A stretch of DNA of 64,000 bases, taken from positions 1-64,000 of the forward strand of contig JADBYQ010000005.1 in assembly GCA_020402945.1 (NCBI GenBank), in the 5' to 3' direction. The position numbers were made by a program, and so were the translations under genes. Of this stretch, positions 10,063 through 17,807 are shown piece by piece. Numbering within the stretch: position 1 is the first letter of the stretch; every line of letters starts with the position of its first letter. A model generated the notes under the pieces. The model did not search any database. It had not been told where the DNA came from and saw only the letters and a list, made by a program, of their open reading frames with translations. Origin of the DNA: Cytophagales bacterium (lineage in GTDB: Bacteria; Bacteroidota; Bacteroidia; Cytophagales; Cyclobacteriaceae).

Positions 10063-10674
10063 ATGAAGCATTTTTTTGGTACGGTGGCATGGGTGTTTGC
10101 TTGCTTTATTGCCTTTCCACAGGAAGTAAAGAAAGATTCCATTCAAAATGTTCCAACGGATACGCTCATTACAAAAAGTCGTAAAAGAGTCGTTGACATT
10201 GATACTTATTCGCAACGATTCAATCCCCGAAAAGCGATGCTCTATGCCGCTGTTTTGCCGGGACTAGGGCAAGTTTACAACAAGAAATATTGGAAGGTTC
10301 CGCTCGTTTATGGTGGATTCTGGGCACTGATTGCAGTGGTTGAGAATTACAGCAAACAAGGAGTCAGGGCACGTAATGATCTATTCGATCTTTTGGATGG
10401 AAAGACAAGTACGGCAAACCGAACCCTTAGTCCAACGCTCGAACTAACCGAAGCGCAACTTCGAACGCTCATTGACCAAGCACAACGTCAGCGAGATTAC
10501 TTCCTTATCTTCACCGGGTTTCTATACATTTTGCAAATGGTAGACGCGCATGTGGACGCACACCTAAAAGAATTTGATCTCAATCCCAAACTGAAGGTGA
10601 GAATAGAGCCACACATGGAAAATAGCTATTACACTGGCACCAGCACGGGCATAGCAATTAAACTGAGATTTTAA
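10063..10674 (+). CDS. DUF5683 membrane protein
   Basis: A 203-residue protein with an N-terminal signal-like segment (VAWVFACFIAFPQ) and the DUF5683 core: AMLYAAVLPGLGQVYNKKYWKVP followed by hydrophobic segments (GGFWALIAVVENY, DYFLIFTGFLYILQMVDAHVDAHL). It starts immediately after the parB stop codon. The family is conserved in Bacteroidota between parB and dapB; its function is unknown. The GLGQVYN motif resembles that of small TM2-like membrane proteins. An envelope location is inferred. Confidence 0.85.
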   Translation: MKHFFGTVAWVFACFIAFPQEVKKDSIQNVPTDTLITKSRKRVVDIDTYSQRFNPRKAMLYAAVLPGLGQVYNKKYWKVPLVYGGFWALIAVVENYSKQGVRARNDLFDLLDGKTSTANRTLSPTLELTEAQLRTLIDQAQRQRDYFLIFTGFLYILQMVDAHVDAHLKEFDLNPKLKVRIEPHMENSYYTGTSTGIAIKLRF

Positions 10675-10676
10675 TA

Positions 10677-11384
10677 ATGAGGATTCTGTTAATTGGTTAT
10701 GGCAAAATGGGCAGAGCCATTGAGGCCATTGCAGTGGGGCGTGGTCATGAAATCATTGCCAACGTGGATACATATGACGAACTCAATAGGTTCAACCTGA
10801 AAGCAGATGTGGCTATTGAATTTACTCAGCCTGAATCCGCTGTTAAAAACATTTTGTATTGCTTTGATCACCAAATACCTGTCGTGTGCGGCACTACAGG
10901 TTGGCTAGATCAAAAAAGTGAAATTGAACATCTTTGTCGTGAGAAAAAGGGTGGCTTTTTTTATGCATCCAATTATAGTTTGGGCGTCAATCTTTTCTTT
11001 AGGCTGACCAGCTATCTTGCCAAAGTGATGAAACCCTATCCGCATTATAAGATTAGTATTGAAGAAACACATCATACTCAAAAAAAGGATGCCCCTAGTG
11101 GCACAGCAATTACGTTGGCAGAAAGAATAATCCTGGAACAGCCGCTCATCAAAAAATGGCAGTCAATTGAAACCCAAGACCCGTCTTCCCTCGTTATCCG
11201 ATCTCATCGGATTGATCCTGCTCCGGGAACTCATACGGTAAAGTATCAATCGAGTGTAGACGACATTGAGATTACCCATACGGCACATTCGCGCGAAGGT
11301 TTTGCCCAAGGCGCGGTATTCGTGGCAGAGTGGATGGTCAATCGTGAAGGCGTGTATTCAATGGACGATTTTTTGAAGGTGTAG
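10677..11384 (+). CDS. dapB: 4-hydroxy-tetrahydrodipicolinate reductase
   Basis: Catalyses the NAD(P)H-dependent reduction step of the diaminopimelate/lysine pathway. The N-terminal Rossmann motif is LIGYGKMGRAIEAI; the substrate side has the loop VVCGTTGW, the SNYSLGVNLFF segment and the catalytic box EETHHTQKKDAPSGTAITL with the His-His and the Lys of KDAPSGTA. At 235 residues it is shorter than the E. coli enzyme (about 270), as is usual in Bacteroidota. It begins 2 bases after the DUF5683 stop. Confidence 0.96.
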   Translation: MRILLIGYGKMGRAIEAIAVGRGHEIIANVDTYDELNRFNLKADVAIEFTQPESAVKNILYCFDHQIPVVCGTTGWLDQKSEIEHLCREKKGGFFYASNYSLGVNLFFRLTSYLAKVMKPYPHYKISIEETHHTQKKDAPSGTAITLAERIILEQPLIKKWQSIETQDPSSLVIRSHRIDPAPGTHTVKYQSSVDDIEITHTAHSREGFAQGAVFVAEWMVNREGVYSMDDFLKV

Positions 11385-11441
11385 TTCTTTTGCTACGGTA
11401 AAAATCCCTTTCTTTGCCAGATTTTATTTAGACCCATAACT

Positions 11442-12611
11442 ATGAATTGGAAGTTTTGGAAGAAAAGTGCTGACAATAGTCAACCAGAAGGTAAGGTTAA
11501 AAAGTCGGCTTTGCGCGAATGGTGGGACGCTGTCTTGTTTGCAGTGGTTGCCGCCACGCTGATTCGCTGGCTGATTATGGAGGCCTATACGATTCCAACT
11601 CCTTCGATGGAAAATTCTCTGCTGGTAGGCGATTTTCTTTTTGTTAGCAAGTTTCACTACGGTACACGGACACCACGTACGCCCCTGCAACTTCCATTGA
11701 CTCACCAAAAGATCTGGTTCACAGATATACCCTCCTACCTCCCCTGGGTTCAACTACCAACGTTCCGCTTGCCAGGGATAACGTCAGTAAAGAATAATGA
11801 TGTGGTTGTCTTCAATGTGCCTCGCATAGAAGAAAACAACTACGGCATTTATGACAAATCAATATGGATCGATTATCCTGTAGATTTAAAGACAAACTAT
11901 ATCAAAAGATGTGTTGCCATTGGAGGAGACGTGTTGGAAATAAAGAATAAGCAACTCTTTATCAACGGCAAGCAAGCCGAGAATGCACCCGAGATGCGCT
12001 TCCGGTATCAGGTAATCGCTAAAGATGAAATCAATCAGCGAAACATTGAAGCCCTTGGCCTTGATGGCGATGACTTTGAATTGCACGGGCGTGCAGACAA
12101 TGATAACCCAACCCATGTCTACTATTCCATGTATTTGACTGAAGCCACATTGGCCAAAGTAAAAAGTCTCCCCTATGTGCTTTCTGCAGAAATGGAGACA
12201 GGTGGTGGCGAATCAGAAAGGTTTCCCTTTTCAACCTCCACCGCTTCCTGGACGGGAAGTAACTACGGGCCACTCACGCTCCCCAAAGAAGGGATGCAAA
12301 TACTCATCAACGATTCTACGCTTTCTATCTATGGGTTTACTATAAAAGCGTATGAGAATCAGAAAGATGTAGTGATAGAAAATGGAAAACTAAAAATTGG
12401 CGGAAAGGAAATAACTGAATACACCTTTAGCCAAAACTATTATTTCATGATGGGCGATAATCGCGACAATTCACTGGACTCAAGATATTGGGGCTTTGTG
12501 CCTGAAGACCACATCGTAGGGAAAGGATTTTTTATCTGGCTATCGCTTGATAAATATGGCACCTTCATCGACAAGATTCGATGGAGCCGATTCTTCAAGC
12601 TGATTAGATAA
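11442..12611 (+). CDS. lepB: Signal peptidase I
   Basis: Cleaves signal peptides of exported proteins at the inner membrane. After a cytoplasmic basic stretch comes one membrane segment (AVLFAVVAATLIRWLIM, about residues 30-47). The catalytic Ser55 lies in PTPSMENSLLVGDFLFV and the general base Lys155 in YIKRCVAIGGD. The C-terminal box GDNRDNSLDSRYWGFVPE is intact. The protein has 389 residues; the extra length sits between the Lys box and the C-terminal box, as in other Bacteroidota enzymes. A TTTCTTTGC sequence near 11410 may be a degenerate promoter of its own. Confidence 0.96.
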   Translation: MNWKFWKKSADNSQPEGKVKKSALREWWDAVLFAVVAATLIRWLIMEAYTIPTPSMENSLLVGDFLFVSKFHYGTRTPRTPLQLPLTHQKIWFTDIPSYLPWVQLPTFRLPGITSVKNNDVVVFNVPRIEENNYGIYDKSIWIDYPVDLKTNYIKRCVAIGGDVLEIKNKQLFINGKQAENAPEMRFRYQVIAKDEINQRNIEALGLDGDDFELHGRADNDNPTHVYYSMYLTEATLAKVKSLPYVLSAEMETGGGESERFPFSTSTASWTGSNYGPLTLPKEGMQILINDSTLSIYGFTIKAYENQKDVVIENGKLKIGGKEITEYTFSQNYYFMMGDNRDNSLDSRYWGFVPEDHIVGKGFFIWLSLDKYGTFIDKIRWSRFFKLIR

Positions 12612-12628
12612 TCAGCAAAAATACCTCG

Positions 12629-12666
12629 AAAGGGTTTTTACCAGTTAATCGGTGAAAACCCTTTTT
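12629..12666. terminator. Bidirectional terminator between lepB and ung
   Basis: AAAGGGTTTTTACC pairs with GGTGAAAACCCTTT around an 8-base loop, with A/T runs on both sides. It serves the convergent genes lepB (+) and ung (-) and overlaps the last codons of ung. Confidence 0.8.
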
Positions 12667-13300
12667 GCTTTAGATAGGAATTTGTAAGACTAAAATGCTT
12701 GCAGCCAAGAAAGCCCCTATTGGCTGAAAAAGGAGACGGATGTGGAGCCGTTAGCACACAGTGTTTCGTCCGATCGATTATCTCCCCTTTCTTCTGCGCA
12801 TAGGCGCCCCACAACAAGAAAACAACATTTTCCTTTTTTTGTGAAATCAGCTGAATGGTCGCGTCTGTAAAAATCTCCCAACCTTTATTTTGATGCGACC
12901 CCGGTGACGAGTCGCGAACGGTTAAAGTGGCATTAAGCAACAGTACACCCTGCTGCGCCCAACGCATCAGATTTCCGGATGACGGAATCGGGATTTGCAA
13001 ATCAGCTTTTACCTCCTTAAAAATATTCACCAGCGAAGGAGGTGGTTTGATTCCATCATTTACAGAGAAACAGAGACCATTGGCTTGCCCCGCGCCATGG
13101 TAAGGATCCTGGCCGAGGATTACAACACGAGTAGACTCAAACGAGCAGCATTCAAATGCATTAAAGATATGTTTTGCCAAAGGATAGATGGTTCGAATTG
13201 CATACTCAGCTTTGACAAAACCGGCCAGTTCAACAAAGTAGGGCTTATCAAATTCCTGGTTCAGCTTTTCTTTCCAGGAAGTTGCCATTTTTACATCCAT
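12638..13300 (-). CDS. ung: Uracil-DNA glycosylase (family 1)
   Basis: Removes uracil from DNA in base excision repair. The active-site sequence GQDPYHGAGQANGLCFSV, the LLNATLTVRDSSPGSH segment and the C-terminal AHPSPFSANRGF loop are all intact. I place the start at the ATG at 13300 (MDVKMATSWKEKL), giving 220 residues, because the preceding eight codons open with TTG and add nothing family-like; 13288 is a second candidate. It converges on lepB and shares a terminator with it. Confidence 0.96.
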   Translation of the reverse strand: MDVKMATSWKEKLNQEFDKPYFVELAGFVKAEYAIRTIYPLAKHIFNAFECCSFESTRVVILGQDPYHGAGQANGLCFSVNDGIKPPPSLVNIFKEVKADLQIPIPSSGNLMRWAQQGVLLLNATLTVRDSSPGSHQNKGWEIFTDATIQLISQKKENVVFLLWGAYAQKKGEIIDRTKHCVLTAPHPSPFSANRGFLGCKHFSLTNSYLKQKGFSPINW

Positions 13301-13426
13301 AATAGTGTAAAAATAGGTTAACAAACAGTTTTTCGGGGCATTTCAGGAAAAGATTTGCCTAAACCCTTACTTTTTTCCACTCATTATTTTCCCGTAGTGG
13401 TGCTACCGTTTAAAAGAAAAAAGTCA

Positions 13427-13434
13427 TACTTTTG
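13427..13434 (+). promoter_or_regulatory. Bacteroidota -7 promoter element for apaG
   Basis: TACTTTTG matches TAnnTTTG and ends only 6 bases before the apaG ATG at 13441, so the mRNA would have almost no leader. Confidence 0.55.
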
Positions 13435-13440
13435 ATCAGC

Positions 13441-13827
13441 ATGGTAACAGAAATAACACGTGGCATCAAGGTAGTTGTCGAGACGGAATACCAACCCTCG
13501 TATTCAAGTCCCAGCCAATACCACTACGTGTTCACCTATAAAATCACTATTGAGAATCAAAGTGATTTTACCATCCAGTTAAAAAGAAGGCATTGGCATA
13601 TTCACGATGCTGGTTTCACAATGCGTGAAGTGGAAGGCGAAGGCGTAGTTGGGCTGCAACCTGTGCTAGAGCCTGGCGAGACGCATCAATACGTTTCTGG
13701 TTGCAATTTGAAATCCGGAATAGGTAAAATGGTAGGCACTTATCAAATGGAACGTGTGGTAGACGGTGCTTTTTTTCAAGTAAATGTACCAGCGTTTGTT
13801 ATGGTAGCCCCCTTGCGCTTGAATTGA
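13441..13827 (+). CDS. apaG: ApaG domain protein
   Basis: A 128-residue single-domain ApaG protein with a fibronectin III-like fold. Family hallmarks are visible: YVFTYKITIENQS, LKRRHWHIHDA, EGVVGLQPVLEPGE and YVSGCNLKSGIGKMVGTYQM. Family members are linked to Co2+/Mg2+ homeostasis in enterobacteria and bind pyrophosphate groups; the role here is not known. An upstream in-frame TTG exists, but the ATG at 13441 fits the family and the promoter position. Confidence 0.92.
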   Translation: MVTEITRGIKVVVETEYQPSYSSPSQYHYVFTYKITIENQSDFTIQLKRRHWHIHDAGFTMREVEGEGVVGLQPVLEPGETHQYVSGCNLKSGIGKMVGTYQMERVVDGAFFQVNVPAFVMVAPLRLN

Positions 13828-13850
13828 CGCGAACGAAAAACGTATAGCCG

Positions 13851-14630
13851 CTGACTTTCTTTCAACTAACTTCGTACTTAAATTATTGGCTGAACGCAGT
13901 CGATGAGCATTCCATTCACTCCCCCTACTTTTTCGATCTTTATACGTCCATCATCAAAGAGCAAAAAGCGGATGGTACTTTCGATGCCATTGAACTGATT
14001 CGTACGAAACTTGTACAGGACCAATCAGAAATCATTGTTCACGATCTGGGCGCACCTTCCAACTATTTCAAATCAGCAGAGCGAACAATCGCAGAGGTGG
14101 CAACCACCAGCCTCGCTGCTCCTAAAATGGCTCGGTTACTCTATCGTTTGGCAAACCACATCAAAGCCAGGCAAATTGTTGAATTAGGAACATCAATGGG
14201 CGTTACCACAATGTACTTATCAAAGTGCGTAGCCGCAACGATCTATACATTTGAAGGAAATGCATCCATGGTCAACATTGCACTCACCAACTTCGAATCC
14301 TCAGAGGCGAAAAATATTGTTCTGGTCGATGGGAATATTAATGAAACGTTACCCGAATTTGTAGAGGTCAACCGAAAACTCGACTTCGTTTTAATGGATG
14401 CGAATCATCGGTACGAACCAACAGTGGAATACTTCAGTCTGGTGGTAGAGAGAATGACTCCAGGTGCAATCGTTGTGGTTGACGATATCTATCAATCAAA
14501 CGATATGGCAAAGGCCTGGAAAGAAATACGAGGTCACGAACTTGTTTATGGAAGTATCGACCTTTTCCGGTGTGGCATTTTGTTTTTTGATCCTTCGCTA
14601 AATAAACAGCACTATACGTGCACCTGGTGA
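13851..14630 (+). CDS. Class I SAM-dependent methyltransferase, non-standard start
   Basis: A methyltransferase of unknown substrate. The SAM-binding core is IVELGTSMGVTTMYLS, followed by YTFEGN, LDFVLMDANHRYEPTVEYF and AIVVVDDIYQSNDMAKAW. The coding frame clearly continues upstream of the first GTG (14097) through SYLNYWLNAVDEHSIHSPYF, an N-terminus recalled from Bacteroidota homologues, but between the in-frame TAG at 13845 and that conserved stretch there is no ATG, GTG or TTG. The CTG at 13851 is used here as a nominal start; the true start is uncertain (rare codon, lost ATG, or sequence error). From 14097 alone the protein would lack about 80 conserved residues. Confidence 0.75.
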   Translation: MTFFQLTSYLNYWLNAVDEHSIHSPYFFDLYTSIIKEQKADGTFDAIELIRTKLVQDQSEIIVHDLGAPSNYFKSAERTIAEVATTSLAAPKMARLLYRLANHIKARQIVELGTSMGVTTMYLSKCVAATIYTFEGNASMVNIALTNFESSEAKNIVLVDGNINETLPEFVEVNRKLDFVLMDANHRYEPTVEYFSLVVERMTPGAIVVVDDIYQSNDMAKAWKEIRGHELVYGSIDLFRCGILFFDPSLNKQHYTCTW

Positions 14631-14687
14631 GTGAAATCCTAATTAAAGACTATTTTTGAAGAGTGAATTGGACCTATTGAAATAGCT

Positions 14688-15602
14688 ATGGAAAAGAGTC
14701 AATCTCAGCAACCCAAAAAATCAAATAAATATCTCCTCATCGTTTTATTACTTTTTGTGGTAGTCGTTATCCAGGGTGTGAAAATTTACCTCGACTACCA
14801 AGAGAAAGCAGAGGTGAAAGAACAGTTGGTTACTACGGAGAGTGATCTGGCCGGCACCATGCAACGCCTAAATGACGTTAAAAATGAACTTGAGCAAAAA
14901 ATAGTAGAGATCCAGAAATTGGGCGGAAACATTGCCGACCTGGAAAAGGCAAAAGCAGAAATACAAAGAGAGCTGAGAAGAACTACCCAGCGAAGTGCAA
15001 AAGCCGTTAAAGAGCTAGAAGACAGGCTGGATGGTTATCAGGAGCTGTTGAATTTGAAAGATGCAGAAATTGAGAAACTAAAAACCGTTAACAAAGAACT
15101 CTTTAGCGAAAACAGAAATCTAAAAACCAAACAGAATAAGTTAAGCGATTCCATTACGGCATTGGAAAAGAATAAGAAGGAACTGGCCAGCAAAGTTGCT
15201 ATTGCCTCTCAGTTGCGCGCAGAAAATATTGCCATCAAGGCGGTAAGCTCGAAGGGAAAGGAAAAAGAATCCCCCTTTCGAAACCGGCAACTCGAAAAAA
15301 TAAAAGTAGAATTTACATTGGCCGATAATAAGGTAGCACCCATTGAAGGCAAGAAGATTCTCATCCGAATAATCGATGAAAATAGTCAGGTCATTTTTGA
15401 TGTAGCCAAAGGGTCAGGAACATTTATCCTCAATGGAAAAGAAGAATTTTATACAGCTGCCCAAGAAATCTTGTTTGACAACACAAAACAAAAATTGATT
15501 TTCTATTACGAGAAAGGTTCAGAATATCCGGATGGCACTTACCAAGTAGAAATCTATTCCGAAGGCTATCCGATGGGAAAAGGGTCGTTTACAGTGAAAT
15601 AG
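14688..15602 (+). CDS. Membrane-anchored coiled-coil protein
   Basis: Not assigned to a named family. The 304 residues begin with a basic stretch (KKSNK) and one membrane helix (YLLIVLLLFVVVVIQGVKIYL, about residues 16-35). A long heptad-rich coiled coil (about 40-190) follows. A C-terminal globular domain (about 200-304) contains IKVEFTLADNKVAPIEGKK, KILIRIIDE and YPDGTYQVEIYSEG. The topology suggests one helix with the coiled coil and the C-terminal beta domain in the periplasm. A structural or scaffold role is a guess from shape. Confidence 0.8.
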   Translation: MEKSQSQQPKKSNKYLLIVLLLFVVVVIQGVKIYLDYQEKAEVKEQLVTTESDLAGTMQRLNDVKNELEQKIVEIQKLGGNIADLEKAKAEIQRELRRTTQRSAKAVKELEDRLDGYQELLNLKDAEIEKLKTVNKELFSENRNLKTKQNKLSDSITALEKNKKELASKVAIASQLRAENIAIKAVSSKGKEKESPFRNRQLEKIKVEFTLADNKVAPIEGKKILIRIIDENSQVIFDVAKGSGTFILNGKEEFYTAAQEILFDNTKQKLIFYYEKGSEYPDGTYQVEIYSEGYPMGKGSFTVK

Positions 15603-15654
15603 AAAATCCAAATTCTTAATTGCTACCTAAATAGACTAAACGAATTCAATAAGT

Positions 15655-16407
15655 ATGAAGAAGCTTGGTCATTTCGTTTTCTGGCTACTGACCGTAGCCC
15701 CAGCACTAAGCGAAGCTCAAAGCAAACCACCTTCGCACGAAATCTTCGATCGCTTGTTGAAAAAGAATGTAACAGCCGATGGGAAGGTCAACTACAAGGC
15801 ATTCATCAAAGATTCCGTTGAACTAAATAAATACCTTGCCATCCTGAGCAGTACACCTCCCGAAGAAAAAACCTGGAATAAAAATGAGCAAATGGTTTTT
15901 TGGATAAACGCCTATAACGCATTTACCATAAAGCTGATTACAAAGTACTATCCGCTGAAGAGCATTAAAGATATCGGTACTGGCATTCAAATTCCGTTTG
16001 TTAATACACCATGGACGGTTCGCTTTTTCAAGATTGGCAACGATAAAATGGATCTTGACAATATTGAACATGGTCGCCTTCGTAAAAAGTTTGATGACCC
16101 GCGTGTGCACATGGCTTTGGTCTGTGCGAGCAAATCTTGCCCTATTTTGTTAAACGAAGCCTATGATGCCAAGCGAATGGACGAGCAGTTGGCTAAACAA
16201 GCAACAGCTTTCCTGGCTGATCCATTCCGCAACAAGATGTCGGCTGACAAGCCTCAATTGAGTATGCTGTTCAAATGGTATGGTGGCGACTTTAGCAAGA
16301 ACGGAGGGTCCGTAAGGAGCTTTATCAATGCCCACTCTCTAATCAAAATCAAGCCTGACGCTAAGGTCGAATACCTGGACTACGATTGGGGGTTGAATGA
16401 ACAATAG
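15655..16407 (+). CDS. DUF547 domain exported protein
   Basis: 250 residues with a signal peptide (LGHFVFWLLTVAPALSEAQ). The DUF547 core is recognisable from FWINAYNAFTIKLI, VHMALVCASKSCPILLNEAY and FLADPFRN. The conserved Cys pair in CASKSC and the Asn/Tyr of the INAYNA motif are kept; the family has a papain-like fold, but no activity is established. It is 52 bases downstream of the coiled-coil gene and may share its transcript. Confidence 0.9.
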   Translation: MKKLGHFVFWLLTVAPALSEAQSKPPSHEIFDRLLKKNVTADGKVNYKAFIKDSVELNKYLAILSSTPPEEKTWNKNEQMVFWINAYNAFTIKLITKYYPLKSIKDIGTGIQIPFVNTPWTVRFFKIGNDKMDLDNIEHGRLRKKFDDPRVHMALVCASKSCPILLNEAYDAKRMDEQLAKQATAFLADPFRNKMSADKPQLSMLFKWYGGDFSKNGGSVRSFINAHSLIKIKPDAKVEYLDYDWGLNEQ

Positions 16408-16532
16408 GTAAATCACATTTGCCTTCATGGGCACCAAAAACCTCATTTTTGCCTGTTCTGGACAGGAAAATAGTAGCTTTTTAGCCCTGTACATATTCTT
16501 CGATGGGCAGTTGCCAATTGGGTATTTTTCAA

Positions 16533-16540
16533 TACCTTTG
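16533..16540 (+). promoter_or_regulatory. Bacteroidota -7 promoter element for rpsF operon
   Basis: TACCTTTG matches TAnnTTTG, with TTG triplets at 16511 and 16518 as candidate -33 elements. The predicted leader is only about 25 bases, too short for a large S6-S18 type leader structure. Confidence 0.65.
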
Positions 16541-16569
16541 CGCCTCATTTTAAAACAATTGTTAAACCC

Positions 16570-16947
16570 ATGAAAAACTACGAGACGGTATTCATTTTAA
16601 ATCCCGTTTTGTCTGAGGACCAGGCAAAGGATACTGTCGAGAAATTCGTGAAGTTGTTAACGAAGGCAAAAGCCAACGTCATCAACGTGGAAAAGTGGGG
16701 ACTTAAGAAGATGGCCTATGCCATTCAGAAGAAGTCTACCGGTTTCTACAATCTCATCGAATTCGCGACAACAGACAACACACTCATCAATACACTGGAG
16801 ACAGAGTATAGAAGAGATGAATCAGTAATGCGATTCTTAACGATCGTATTGGACAAACACTCGATCGTTTACAACGAACGCAGGCGCAAAGGAGAATTCA
16901 ATAGAACGAAAAAACAAGCACCGCGCAAGGAGGCGGCCAACGCATGA
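16570..16947 (+). CDS. rpsF: 30S ribosomal protein S6
   Basis: Binds 16S rRNA together with S18. The 125 residues show the family N-terminus [16 protein letters not shown], the [23 protein letters not shown] segment and [12 protein letters not shown] short basic, Ala-rich tail follows. It overlaps rpsR by 4 bases (ATGA) and heads the rpsF-rpsR-rplI operon. Confidence 0.97.
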   Translation: MKNYETVFILNPVLSEDQAKDTVEKFVKLLTKAKANVINVEKWGLKKMAYAIQKKSTGFYNLIEFATTDNTLINTLETEYRRDESVMRFLTIVLDKHSIVYNERRRKGEFNRTKKQAPRKEAANA

Positions 16948-17195
16948 CACTAGTAAACGAATCCGTAAAACGGGCAGAAGTAAAGCCCAAGTATTGCCGC
17001 TTCAAGAAGAACGGCATTAAATACATCGACTATAAGGATCCTGATTTCTTGTTGAAGTTTATCAACGAACAAGGCAAGATCCTTCCTCGCAGATTAACTG
17101 GCAACAGCTGGAAGTATCAGAACCGAGTAGCGCAAGCTGTAAAGAGGGCTCGTCACGTGGCGATTCTTCCGTACTTGGCTGACCAGATGAAATAG
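16944..17195 (+). CDS. rpsR: 30S ribosomal protein S18
   Basis: An 83-residue S18 with the conserved block [20 protein letters not shown], then [19 protein letters not shown] and [11 protein letters not shown]. It forms a pair with S6 on the 30S platform. The start codon overlaps the rpsF stop. A single Cys remains in KYCRFKK, so no zinc site is predicted. Confidence 0.97.
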   Translation: MTLVNESVKRAEVKPKYCRFKKNGIKYIDYKDPDFLLKFINEQGKILPRRLTGNSWKYQNRVAQAVKRARHVAILPYLADQMK

Positions 17196-17232
17196 CCATC
17201 ACTAATTTTATATAAAACGACATGACAAATCA

Positions 17233-17281
17233 GGTTATTCCATGTGCCCTAAAGAAAAAATAGTTAACACATGAAATAACC
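17233..17281 (+). promoter_or_regulatory. Hairpin between rpsR and rplI
   Basis: GGTTATTCCATGTG (17233-17246) pairs with CACATGAAATAACC (17268-17281) with a single mismatch, around a 21-base A-rich loop. It ends 16 bases before the rplI ATG and is not followed by a U tract, so it does not look like a terminator. It could be a processing site or a leader controlling rplI; this is inference. Confidence 0.7.
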
Positions 17282-17297
17282 TTTAACCTGTACAACC

Positions 17298-17741
17298 ATG
17301 GAAATAATTTTGAAGCAAGACGTAACAGGACTCGGTTACAAGAATGATACGGTAAAGGTAAAGCCAGGCTATGGCCGCAATTACCTGATCCCAAATGGCG
17401 TGGCATTGATCGCTAACGACTCTAACAAGAGAATGGTAGCAGAGAACATTCGCCAGGCAGCACATAAAGCAGCGAAACTGAAGCAAGATGCTGAGGCATT
17501 AGCAGCTAAGATTGGTGAAATGACACTAGAGATTGGAACAAAAGCTGGCGAATCCGGAAAGATTTTCGGAGCTGTTACAGCCGTTCAGGTTTCTGATGCA
17601 TTAAAAGCCAAAGGCTTTGATGTGGATCGCAAAAAAATCAGCTTTAAGGAGCAGCCTAAGCAATTAGGTACCTATATCGCGAATATTGATTTGCACAAAG
17701 AAGTGAAGCACAGTGTTACAGTAGATGTAGTGGCTGAGTAG
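17298..17741 (+). CDS. rplI: 50S ribosomal protein L9
   Basis: 147 residues with the N-terminal rRNA-binding domain (MEIILKQDVTGLGYKNDTV, GYGRNYLIPNGVA), a connecting helix (about 40-75) and the C-terminal domain (KIFGAVTAVQVSDALKAKG, DLHKEVKHSV). Last gene of the S6-S18-L9 operon; it is followed by a strong terminator. Confidence 0.97.
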   Translation: MEIILKQDVTGLGYKNDTVKVKPGYGRNYLIPNGVALIANDSNKRMVAENIRQAAHKAAKLKQDAEALAAKIGEMTLEIGTKAGESGKIFGAVTAVQVSDALKAKGFDVDRKKISFKEQPKQLGTYIANIDLHKEVKHSVTVDVVAE

Positions 17742-17760
17742 TATTTCAAATTAAAAAAAT

Positions 17761-17796
17761 AAAAACCTTCTCAAGAAATTGGGAAGGTTTTTTTGT
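17761..17796 (+). terminator. Rho-independent terminator of the rpsF-rpsR-rplI operon
   Basis: AAAAACCTTC pairs with GAAGGTTTTT around a short loop and is followed by a run of T. The flanking A run means it can also serve the convergent gene on the minus strand, whose stop is at 17808. Confidence 0.85.
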
Positions 17797-17807
17797 TTTC
17801 AGCTCCA

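Noticed and set aside
16541-16569. S6-S18 autoregulatory leader before rpsF
   Set aside because: The predicted leader is only about 25 bases and shows no hairpin; the only notable structure in the operon is before rplI.
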